A stretch of 5,634 nt of DNA. It comes from Peptococcaceae bacterium. Its GTDB lineage: Bacteria > Bacillota > Dehalobacteriia > UBA4068 > UBA4997. This document shows positions 1 through 5,408 of this stretch, piece by piece. How positions within the stretch are numbered: position 1 is the first letter of the stretch; every line of letters begins with the position of its first letter. The stretch is from positions 5,013-10,646 of the forward strand of contig JAHZFN010000156.1 in NCBI GenBank assembly GCA_019421315.1. The letters run 5' to 3'. The notes beneath the pieces were generated by a model, which ran no database searches, was not told where the DNA came from, and saw only the letters and a program-made list of their open reading frames with translations. A program made the position numbers and the translations under genes.

Positions 1-903
1 AAATGGATTGAAGCTGAATCCGATGGTAAAGTACAAGTTGAAGTTTATCCTAACGGTTCTTTCTCCGGTTCCGACGCTGACATCATCCAAGCTACCGCTT
101 TGGGTCAGTTAGAAGTTGGTTTTGCAGCTACTTCCGCTTTCACAGAATACAACCCTGTTTGGGGTATTTTGGATATGCCTTTCGTTTTTGACAGCGAACA
201 AGACTACTTCAACGCTGTTGACGGTGAATTGGGTCAAAAACTGAACGCAACATTGGACGGCACAGGCCTCAAAGTTCTCGGTCTTTCCTTCATGGGTTCC
301 AAACAAATCACCAACAACCAACATCCCATCAAAACCGTTGCTGATATGCAAGGTTTGAAAATGAGAACAATGCAGTCCGACGCTCACATCGACCAATACA
401 AATATATGGGCGCAAACCCCACTCCCATGAGCTACGGCGAAGTATTCACCGGTTTGCAGCAGGGTACTGTTGACGGTCAAGACCAATCCGCTACTATTAT
501 CTGGGCTCAGAAATGGTATGAAGCACAAAAATATATGACAATCGTTAACATTAACTTTGGTACAATGGCTTTCACAGCTAACGAAAGCTGGTACAACGGT
601 TTGCCCGATGACATCAAAGCTTTGGTAGACGAAGGCGTTAAAACCTACATCCTTGATTGGGAACGTGACTACGAAATGAAAGCTGAAGCTGATTGTCAAC
701 AAAAAATCGCTGACGCAGGTTTGGAAGTTTACAAACCCACAGCTGAAGAATTGCAAACCTTCAAAGATGCTGTAAAAGGCGAACATGAAAAATATGCTGA
801 ACAATGGGGTCAGGAATGGTTTGATTTGGCATACTCTTTCAACGGCAGCGGTTCCGCTGATGCTGCCGACGGTGCTGCCGACGCTCAAGCTGATGCTCAA
901 TAA
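1..903 (+). CDS. dctP: TRAP transporter solute-binding protein, DctP family, copy 1 (5' partial)
   Basis: The reading frame is open from base 1, so the gene starts outside the window; 300 codons plus a TAA stop are present. Alignment with the complete paralogue at 4073-5119 suggests about 63 residues are missing, namely the signal peptide and first strand. The family (PF03480) binds carboxylates outside the membrane and delivers them to DctQM. Visible family hallmarks are YPNGSFSGSD near residues 16-25, WGILDMP, GLKMRT (its Arg is the position that clamps the ligand carboxylate in DctP/SiaP proteins) and GANPTPMSYGEVF followed by LQQGTVDGQD. Identity to the second copy is about 78% over some 275 residues by hand count. 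The last 19 residues (282-300) are a low-complexity Gly/Ser/Ala/Asp/Gln tail absent from the other copy. Codon use is strongly biased, as in highly expressed genes. The family is certain; the substrate is unknown. Confidence 0.95.
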   Translation, partial: KWIEAESDGKVQVEVYPNGSFSGSDADIIQATALGQLEVGFAATSAFTEYNPVWGILDMPFVFDSEQDYFNAVDGELGQKLNATLDGTGLKVLGLSFMGSKQITNNQHPIKTVADMQGLKMRTMQSDAHIDQYKYMGANPTPMSYGEVFTGLQQGTVDGQDQSATIIWAQKWYEAQKYMTIVNINFGTMAFTANESWYNGLPDDIKALVDEGVKTYILDWERDYEMKAEADCQQKIADAGLEVYKPTAEELQTFKDAVKGEHEKYAEQWGQEWFDLAYSFNGSGSADAADGAADAQADAQ

Positions 904-970
904 TCAGTAATACAAAATCGTAAATCTAAATCTGGCATAAATTTTAGGTTTTAAGTTTTTAATAAAAATT

Positions 971-1006
971 ACGGCAATAACAGGGCAAATGCCCTGTTAT
1001 TGCTGT
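971..1006 (+). terminator. Long stem-loop after dctP copy 1
   Basis: A 16-bp stem (971-986 with 991-1006, one G.U pair) closes on the four-base loop AAAT. It lies 67 bases after the dctP stop. The T-runs come late (1017-1021 and 1026-1032), so intrinsic termination may be incomplete; the hairpin could instead protect the 3' end of dctP mRNA and limit read-through into dctQM. The hairpin after the second dctP has a related core (CAGGGC...GCCCTGTTATT). Confidence 0.7.
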
Positions 1007-1083
1007 GAATAAAGAGTTTTTGAAGTTTTTTTGTGTGAAAAGTGAAATTTTTCTAAAACTGTTCATGTATGCGGGTACATATA

Positions 1084-1112
1084 TTGAATATTGAAAAAAA
1101 ATATAATATAAT
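1084..1112 (+). promoter_or_regulatory. Predicted sigma-A promoter for dctQM
   Basis: TTGAAT (1084-1089) and TATAAT (1107-1112) are separated by 17 bases, so the -35 matches 5 of 6 and the -10 is perfect. Transcription would start near 1119, leaving a leader of about 214 nt before dctQ. A small dyad, ATGTA (1065-1069) with TACAT (1076-1080), sits just upstream. The surrounding DNA is very AT-rich and TATAAT also occurs at 1102-1107 and 1127-1132, so chance matches are possible. Confidence 0.6.
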
Positions 1113-1120
1113 AATCCACA

Positions 1121-1136
1121 ACATATTATAATATGT
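1121..1136. repeat. 16-bp perfect palindrome at the predicted dctQM start site
   Basis: ACATATTATAATATGT is its own reverse complement. It begins 8 bases after the -10, at or just after the predicted start point, a position where a bound repressor would block initiation. No regulator is encoded in the window, and low-complexity AT DNA makes such symmetry less surprising. Confidence 0.45.
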
Positions 1137-1318
1137 ATGTTATCGCAAAACTGCGGTGACGGGGTGCTTCGGCGCAGTTTTAAGTTCGGCTGTAAATCTG
1201 TCAGCTTTGTTTCGGAAGGCGGACGGGTTAATATAAATATTTTACAGGACTTATTATGGTTTGCCTAGGCAAACGGGCACTCGGAGTGGGGCAAAAGCCC
1301 CGAGGTAAAAAAATTTAT
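1137..1318 (+). promoter_or_regulatory. Structured 5' leader of dctQM (unassigned)
   Basis: This leader is GC-richer than the flanking spacer and holds several stems. One is a perfect 9-bp stem, AAAACTGCG (1147-1155) with CGCAGTTTT (1173-1181), with a 17-nt loop. A second is 1200-1207 with 1217-1224, with one A.G mismatch. A third is GGGGC (1288-1292) with GCCCC (1297-1301) on an AAAA loop. CTCGG (1280-1284) and CCGAG (1300-1304) can form a competing outer pair, and CACT (1278-1281) with AGTG (1285-1288) a third alternative. No stem is followed by a T-run, so termination is not the obvious output. I do not recognise a known riboswitch class. The leader ends at the dctQ ribosome-binding site (GGAGGG, 1319-1324). 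Confidence 0.4.
1259..1274. repeat. 16-bp perfect GC-containing palindrome in the dctQM leader
   Basis: GTTTGCCTAGGCAAAC is a perfect dyad about 60 bases before the dctQ start. It could be a dimeric DNA-binding site, or in the RNA a short stem with a four-base loop. A shorter dyad of similar core, TGCCAGGCA (3974-3982), overlaps the predicted start of the second dctP transcript. Confidence 0.45.
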
Positions 1319-1332
1319 GGAGGGATATTTTC

Positions 1333-1866
1333 ATGAAAATCTTTAAAAAGTTGGTTAACGCCTACAACCAACTGGAAGAAAAAGTGCTGGTTATCAGCCT
1401 TATCTTCACAGTATGCCTGATTTTCCTCCAGGTTGTAATGAGATATGTATTCAACAACTCATTCTCTTGGAGTGAAGAATTGGCTCGCTACGTATTCATC
1501 TGGCAATGTTGGCTTGGTACAAGCTTAGCATTCAGAGAAAAACGTCACATCAAAATTACAATTATCGAAGACGCACTGAAATCCGAAAAAGCAAAAGCTG
1601 CATTCCGTATGATCGGTCATATCGCAATGGTAGTTTTCTGCGTAATCGTTGTAAAATACGGCTGGGACGTATGCTCCGCTCAAATTCAGCTGGGCCGTGT
1701 TTCTGCCGGTACAAAAATCCCCATGTGGATGCTGTACCTCTGCCTGCCGTTCAGTAACCTCGTTGTTTTGATCCGTATCATTGCCGAAGGTGTTGAAGAC
1801 GTTCTGATTGCATTGGGCAAAAAAGAGCCTCCGAAACATGACAATGATCACTTGGCAGCAGTTTAA
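1333..1866 (+). CDS. dctQ: TRAP transporter small membrane subunit DctQ
   Basis: This 177-residue protein is the usual size for DctQ, the four-helix subunit that pairs with DctM in the inner membrane and supports docking of the DctP protein. Hydrophobic segments lie at about 17-40, 50-67, 90-113 and 129-151. The family signature is clear: QVVMRYVFNNSFSWSEELAR (33-52), then a WLGTSLAFREKRHIKI stretch (60-75). The N-terminus (MKIFKKLVNAY) and the KEPPKH tail are charged and probably cytoplasmic. ATG at 1333 is preceded at 8 bases by GGAGGG (1319-1324), which fixes the start. The dctM start follows the stop by 15 bases, so the two are an operon. A shadow reading frame inside the gene (1506-1757) is not real. 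The assignment is firm; Q and M are separate proteins here, not fused. Confidence 0.95.
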   Translation: MKIFKKLVNAYNQLEEKVLVISLIFTVCLIFLQVVMRYVFNNSFSWSEELARYVFIWQCWLGTSLAFREKRHIKITIIEDALKSEKAKAAFRMIGHIAMVVFCVIVVKYGWDVCSAQIQLGRVSAGTKIPMWMLYLCLPFSNLVVLIRIIAEGVEDVLIALGKKEPPKHDNDHLAAV

Positions 1867-1881
1867 GGAGGTGCGTCATAA

Positions 1882-3153
1882 ATGGCAATTGCAGTATTAT
1901 TCGGTTCATTCCTGGCGTTGATTTTCCTTGGTATGCCTATCGGTTATGCCATCGGTTTGGCAACCCTTTTGGGTGTTGCCATCGACCCCATCGTTCCTTT
2001 CACCACATTGACGCAAAACTGCGTTACAGGTGTTGACTCTTTCCCCTTGATGGCCGTTCCTTTCTTTATGTTGGCAGGTAACTTGATGAGCTGCGGCGGT
2101 ATCGCCGAACGTATCGTTCATCTCTGCGACGTATTGTTTGGTAAATTCTCCGGCGGTCTTTCCATCGTTACCATCGTTGCTTGTATGTTCTACGCAGCAC
2201 TTTCCGGTTCTGCCGTTGCAACAACCACAGGCGTTGGTTCTTTCATGATTCCTTCCATGGCTGAACGTGGTTACGACAAAGGCTTTGCGGCTTCCGTAAC
2301 AGCTGCCGCAGGTTCCATCGGGGTTATTATTCCTCCGTCCATTCCGTTCGTTATTTACGGCGTAACTGTAAACTGCTCCATCGGTGACTTGTTCATCGCC
2401 GGCGTTATGCCCGGTGTTGCAATGGGTGTCGCTCTTATCATCATGTCCGTAATTTATTCCAAAAGACACGGTTACGGCGGCGACAAAACCCATTACACAG
2501 CAAAACAAGTTTGGGTTGCTTTCTACCGCGCCATCTTTGCATTGTTGATGCCTGTTATCATTTTGGGCGGTATCTATTCCGGTATCTTCACACCTACAGA
2601 ATCCGCCGTTGTTGCTTGCGTATACTGCGTAGTTATCAGCTTGCTGGTTTACAGAGAAATGAACCTCAAAGGCTTGTACGACGCTCTTTGTGACACCGTT
2701 TGCGTAAACGGTTTGTCCACATTCATGGTTGGTATGTCCATGGCGTTCGCTGTTTACCTGAACGTTGAAAACATTCCTGCTACCATCGCTGCTTGGATGC
2801 TCGGCATCACCTCCAACAAGATCGCTTTGCTCCTCATGATCAACGTATTCTTGCTGGTTGTTGGCTGCCTTATCGACAACATCCCCGCAACAATCATCTT
2901 GGCTCCGATCCTGCTGCCTATCGTAACACAAGTTGGTATGGACCCCGTAACCTTCGGTATCATGTTGACCATGAACTTGGCTATCGGTTTCGTAACACCT
3001 CCTTACGGCATCAATATCTTCGTTGCGTCCGCAATTTCCGGCGTTCCGATGATGAAGATGATGAAAACGACGGTGCTTTGTTTGATTTCGTTGTTAATTG
3101 TTTTGATGTTGGTAACTTATGTTCCCGCATTCACATTGTGCTTCTTAAGCTGA
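1882..3153 (+). CDS. dctM: TRAP transporter large membrane subunit DctM
   Basis: This is a 423-residue, highly hydrophobic protein, full length for the DctM family (about 425). It is the translocating subunit that couples carboxylate uptake to an ion gradient, usually Na+. Landmarks in order are an N-terminal helix with GMPIGYAIG (17-25), SGSAVATTTGVGSF from about residue 108, then IPPSIPFVIYG (150-160), and in the second half GCLIDNIPAT (328-337) and TPPYGIN (372-378). The last two repeat the helix-break motifs of the first half, as expected for the family's inverted-repeat fold. AAGGAGGTG (1865-1873) overlaps the dctQ stop codon and lies 10 bases before ATG, suggesting coupled translation. 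The gene ends with TGA and a hairpin follows within 60 bases. The family call is certain; ion and substrate are inferred. Confidence 0.96.
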   Translation: MAIAVLFGSFLALIFLGMPIGYAIGLATLLGVAIDPIVPFTTLTQNCVTGVDSFPLMAVPFFMLAGNLMSCGGIAERIVHLCDVLFGKFSGGLSIVTIVACMFYAALSGSAVATTTGVGSFMIPSMAERGYDKGFAASVTAAAGSIGVIIPPSIPFVIYGVTVNCSIGDLFIAGVMPGVAMGVALIIMSVIYSKRHGYGGDKTHYTAKQVWVAFYRAIFALLMPVIILGGIYSGIFTPTESAVVACVYCVVISLLVYREMNLKGLYDALCDTVCVNGLSTFMVGMSMAFAVYLNVENIPATIAAWMLGITSNKIALLLMINVFLLVVGCLIDNIPATIILAPILLPIVTQVGMDPVTFGIMLTMNLAIGFVTPPYGINIFVASAISGVPMMKMMKTTVLCLISLLIVLMLVTYVPAFTLCFLS

Positions 3154-3160
3154 TAAACAA

Positions 3161-3184
3161 TTTAATAACGTATTTAATAACATA
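3161..3184 (+). repeat. 12-bp tandem repeat after dctM
   Basis: TTTAATAACGTA (3161-3172) is followed directly by TTTAATAACATA (3173-3184), two units with one mismatch. It lies between the dctM stop and its terminator and has no evident role. Confidence 0.5.
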
Positions 3185-3209
3185 CATTTTTTCATTTGAT
3201 TTTCTCAGG

Positions 3210-3241
3210 AAAACTCCGACGGCTTTTGGCGTCGGAGTTTT
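3210..3241 (+). terminator. Terminator of the dctQM operon
   Basis: AAAACTCCGAC pairs with GTCGGAGTTTT through 11 bp, extended by one G-C pair, around a GCTTTTGG-type loop. A T4 run forms the 3' arm and A4 the 5' arm, so it could act in either direction. It starts 56 bases after the dctM stop. Confidence 0.75.
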
Positions 3242-3343
3242 CGCATTATGCGGCTTTTCGGAGTTTTACCTGATATTTTGGGGGAAGGATATGGTTTTGA
3301 GGTCGATAAAAAGTGGTTCGTCAAATAATCCAATATAATAATT

Positions 3344-3352
3344 TGATATAAT
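3344..3352 (+). promoter_or_regulatory. Extended -10 promoter candidate
   Basis: TGATATAAT combines a perfect TATAAT (3347-3352) with the extended TGn element. No good -35 lies 16-18 bases upstream. Another TATAAT is at 3334-3339. Initiation near 3359 would feed straight into the terminator at 3381-3430. Confidence 0.35.
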
Positions 3353-3358
3353 GCTTTA

Positions 3359-3430
3359 AAATAATGATTTTGGGCTTTGAGCGCAGACAAGCTGTTGTTT
3401 ATATTATGAGAGCTGTCTGTGCTTTTTTTT
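3359..3430 (+). ncRNA. Candidate small RNA, about 70 nt
   Basis: Between an extended -10 (3344-3352) and a strong intrinsic terminator lie only about 70 bases. No ribosome-binding site with a matching start codon stands out. The 5' part is short and A/T-rich and the rest is the terminator hairpin, a layout seen in small trans-acting RNAs. It may equally be a second terminator for dctQM. Not recognised as a known family. Confidence 0.25.
3381..3430 (+). terminator. Strong Rho-independent terminator
   Basis: GCGCAGACAAGCT (3381-3393) pairs with AGCTGTCTGTGC (3411-3422) through 12 bp with one bulged A and one G.U pair, with a 17-nt loop. Eight T residues follow at once (3423-3430). This is the most canonical terminator in the window, yet it lies 228 bases after the last gene, which is why a small transcript was considered. 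Confidence 0.8.
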
Positions 3431-3611
3431 GTTGCTGTGGTGAGGATTTTCCGCATTTTTACTCTGACTGCTATTTTGGGGTTGTGCGTAAATATCATGC
3501 GAATAAAAAAATACAAGTAATACAATATGAAGCATTAGATTTGAGCCAAACAACGTGGTTTTACTGCTTGAAATTGTGAAATTCCGGTGCTTTTGCTGTT
3601 AAATAAATGCG

Positions 3612-3621
3612 TTGGCGCCAA
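3612..3621. repeat. 10-bp GC-rich palindrome
   Basis: TTGGCGCCAA is a perfect dyad standing out in AT-rich DNA. It lies about 320 bases upstream of the predicted -35 of the second dctP. A regulator site is possible but unsupported by any second copy. Confidence 0.3.
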
Positions 3622-3656
3622 GCCGCTTTTATTGCAGTTGCCAGTGTTTAACAGGT

Positions 3657-3700
3657 ATAATACCGTTTGGGGGAGAAAGCATTTGCTTTGCGGTAATTAT
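3657..3700 (+). other. Nested stem-loop element
   Basis: ATAATACCG (3657-3665) pairs with CGGTA-TTAT (3691-3700) through nine pairs with one bulged A. Inside, AAAGC (3676-3680) pairs with GCTTT (3685-3689) on an ATTT loop. The outer 5' arm also lies within the dyad GGTAT-A-ATACC (3654-3664), which contains TATAAT (3656-3661) behind a weak TTGCAG at 18 bases. No T-run follows, so it is not a terminator. It could be a folded RNA, a DNA site, or chance. Confidence 0.3.
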
Positions 3701-3937
3701 CTCCATAAAAGAATAGTATGTGAGAGCAGTGTGTAAAATAAAGTTGCATTTTGTCAAAATATGTATATAAGCATTGTCATATTGTGATAACAGGGTGAAA
3801 AACAGTTTGAAATGCGTTGAAACAGTGTTTTTTAAGCTTGGAAATCAATCGAATTGCGAAAATATGTAAGCAATGTGTGAAAATGTGTGAAAAAACGGAA
3901 ATTTTTACAATTAACTGAATATTTTAGCAAAATTCTA

Positions 3938-3966
3938 TTGACGAATGAAAAAACGCCGTTTATAAT
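3938..3966 (+). promoter_or_regulatory. Sigma-A promoter of the second dctP
   Basis: TTGACG (3938-3943) and TATAAT (3961-3966) are separated by exactly 17 bases, a near-consensus promoter. Transcription would begin near 3973, giving a 5' leader of about 100 nt. A small hairpin in the leader, ACCCC (4026-4030) with GGGGT (4034-4038), comes before the ribosome-binding site AGGAGG (4058-4063). Confidence 0.8.
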
Positions 3967-4072
3967 ACAGGTATGCCAGGCACAATTAATGCAATGAATT
4001 TACAGAAACATTTTTGTGCGCAAGAACCCCGACGGGGTACAGTTATTATTTTAAAATAGGAGGAAAATGATT

Positions 4073-5119
4073 ATGAAATTGAAAAAGGTAATATTTTTAG
4101 TTTTATGTATGGTAGTTGCAATGTTTGCTTTGACCGCCTGCGGCGATGACGCAGCAAGTGATGGCACTGCTGATAATGGCGACGGCACTTACACAATCCG
4201 TATTGCACACACCGAAGCCGAAGACAGATCCTTGAACCTGGCATGTGTTGAATTCCAAAAATGGATTGAAGAAGAATCCCAAGGCAAAGTAAAAGTTGAA
4301 ATTTATCCTAACGGTTCTTTCTCCGGTTCCGACTCCGACATTCTCCAAGCAACAGCATTGGGTCAGTTGGAAATCGGCTTGCCCGCAGCTCAGGCTTTCA
4401 CAGAATATGACCCTGTTTGGGGTATCTTGGATATGCCTTATCTGTTCGATTCCGCTGAAGCTTACTTCAACGCAATGGACGGCGAAATGGGCGAAAAACT
4501 GACAGCTACATTGGAAGGCACAGGCTTCCATATGTTGGGTTACGCTTTCATGGGCGTTAAACAAATGACCAACAGCCAACATGCAATCAAAACCGTTGCT
4601 GACCTGCAAGGTTTGAAAATGAGAACACAACAATCCGATGCTCATATCGAAATGTACAAATGCATGGGCGCTAACCCCACTCCCATGAGCTTTGGTGAAG
4701 TTTTCACAGCATTGCAGCAGGGTACTGTTGACGGTCAAGACCAATCCGGTACAATCATCTGGGCTCAGAAATGGTATGAAGCTCAAAAATACATGACAGT
4801 CACCAACCACAACTACGGCACAATGTGCTTCGTTGCCAACGAAGATTGGTTCAACGGTCTGCCCGATGACATCCGTGCATTGGTTGAAGAAGGCACCAAA
4901 ACATACTTGATCGACTGGGAGCGTGACTATGAACTCAGCGCTGAAGCTGATTGCCAGCAAAAAATTGCTGACGCAGGTGTGGAAGTTTACACACCTACCG
5001 CTGAAGAATTGCAAACATTCAAAGACGCTGTAGTTCCCGAACTTGAAAAATATGCTCAGGAATGGGGTCAGGAATGGTTTGATATGGCAAAAGCTGCAAA
5101 TGAAGCAGCCGCTAAATAA
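4073..5119 (+). CDS. dctP: TRAP transporter solute-binding lipoprotein, DctP family, copy 2
   Basis: This is a complete DctP-type binding protein of 348 residues from ATG 4073, or 350 from ATG 4067. AGGAGG (4058-4063) is only 3 bases from 4067 but 9 from 4073, so the second ATG is preferred. It gives MKLKKV, a hydrophobic core and the lipobox LTAC, with lipid attachment at Cys23; the mature protein would be anchored to the outer face of the cytoplasmic membrane. An Asp/Gly/Ala-rich linker leads to TIRIAHTEAED, the first strand of the fold. Further hallmarks are YPNGSFSGSD, WGILDMP, GLKMRT with the carboxylate-clamping Arg, and GANPTPMSFGEVF with LQQGTVDGQD. It is about 78% identical to the truncated copy at the left edge but ends in NEAAAK without the low-complexity tail. 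It has its own promoter and terminator, so it is monocistronic. Substrate unknown; a di- or monocarboxylate is likely from the family. Confidence 0.95.
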   Translation: MKLKKVIFLVLCMVVAMFALTACGDDAASDGTADNGDGTYTIRIAHTEAEDRSLNLACVEFQKWIEEESQGKVKVEIYPNGSFSGSDSDILQATALGQLEIGLPAAQAFTEYDPVWGILDMPYLFDSAEAYFNAMDGEMGEKLTATLEGTGFHMLGYAFMGVKQMTNSQHAIKTVADLQGLKMRTQQSDAHIEMYKCMGANPTPMSFGEVFTALQQGTVDGQDQSGTIIWAQKWYEAQKYMTVTNHNYGTMCFVANEDWFNGLPDDIRALVEEGTKTYLIDWERDYELSAEADCQQKIADAGVEVYTPTAEELQTFKDAVVPELEKYAQEWGQEWFDMAKAANEAAAK

Positions 5120-5177
5120 CAACAAGAACAAAAGTCTGGCATAAATTTTGTTTGAGTTTCTAACTTAAAACCAAAAG

Positions 5178-5210
5178 CGGGAATAGCAGGGCGCAGCCCT
5201 GTTATTCCCG
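5178..5210 (+). terminator. Terminator-like hairpin after dctP copy 2
   Basis: A 15-bp stem (5178-5192 with 5196-5210, one G.U pair) closes on a GCA loop, 58 bases after the stop. The following TGTTTATATG is only moderately T-rich. The arm CAGGGC...GCCCTGTTATT is shared with the hairpin after copy 1. Confidence 0.75.
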
Positions 5211-5408
5211 TGTTTATATGCTTATGCGATAGGCGTCGCTGCTCCGTTATTTGTGCGGAGCGGGTTCTTGATACTATATATAGATGGATTACTGCTGAAT
5301 TGAAAAAATACATATTATATATAGTAGAAGCACTAAAAACGTTGCCACAGCCATAGCAAAGCTTTGTTGCGATGAGATAAATTTTCTCCAAAAAGATGAA
5401 AAAAAGCG
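5211..5408. other. Spacer between dctP and the rRNA promoters
   Basis: No gene is visible. The stretch holds a 6-bp hairpin GCTCCG (5241-5246) with CGGAGC (5256-5261), lacking a T-run, and an 11-bp perfect inverted repeat TACTATATATA (5272-5282) with TATATATAGTA (5316-5326). A dyad CAAAGCTTTG lies at 5357-5366. A/T-rich tracts directly before the -35 of the first promoter (about 5376-5406) could serve as an UP element, as is usual for rRNA promoters. Confidence 0.5.

Larger units (their letters stand above)
3431..3937. other. Intergenic region upstream of the second dctP
   Basis: About 500 bases with no gene I can support: short open frames exist but lack ribosome-binding sites and coding character. 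What it holds is a 10-bp palindrome TTGGCGCCAA (3612-3621), a folded element at 3657-3700, and two copies of AATGTGTGAA in tandem (3872-3891). It also has many short TTGAAA/GTGTGAAAA-like words between 3790 and 3895. The region is unusually long for a spacer before one gene and could carry regulator sites. Confidence 0.5.

Noticed and set aside
1..903. dctP copy 1 as a truncated pseudogene
   Set aside because: The missing N-terminus is explained by the window edge: the frame is open from base 1 and all downstream motifs are intact.
1159..1165. Shared GACGGGGT in the dctQM leader and the dctP copy 2 leader (4031-4038)
   Set aside because: Eight bases with different flanking structure; likely coincidence.
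1240..1310. Resemblance to the c-di-GMP-I (GEMM) riboswitch
   Set aside because: Words such as GGCAAAC and GGCAAAAGCC recall its core, but the GAAA tetraloop is missing, the first hairpin has almost no loop, and there is no room for the second (P3) hairpin before the dctQ ribosome-binding site.
1141..1320. Known stable RNA (6S, SRP, tmRNA or T-box) in the dctQM leader
   Set aside because: None of the diagnostic words I know (for example the T-box AGGGTGG core or the SRP GGAAG apical loop in context) is present in the right arrangement.
3364..3579. 71-codon plus-strand frame (and 3205-3525 minus)
   Set aside because: The frame begins before and reads through the strong terminator at 3381-3430, has no convincing ribosome-binding site, and has composition like non-coding DNA.
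3242..3937. CRISPR array, insertion sequence or tRNA in the gene-poor region
   Set aside because: No regularly spaced repeats with unique spacers, no transposase fragment or terminal inverted repeats with target duplications, and no cloverleaf or TTCGA-type arm.
4103..5131. Long antisense open frames opposite the transporter genes (also 109-900 and 1906-2931)
   Set aside because: They mirror the strongly biased codons of the real genes, which rarely give stops on the other strand. Their products are Cys/His/Phe-rich without family motifs, and no ribosome-binding sites were evident.
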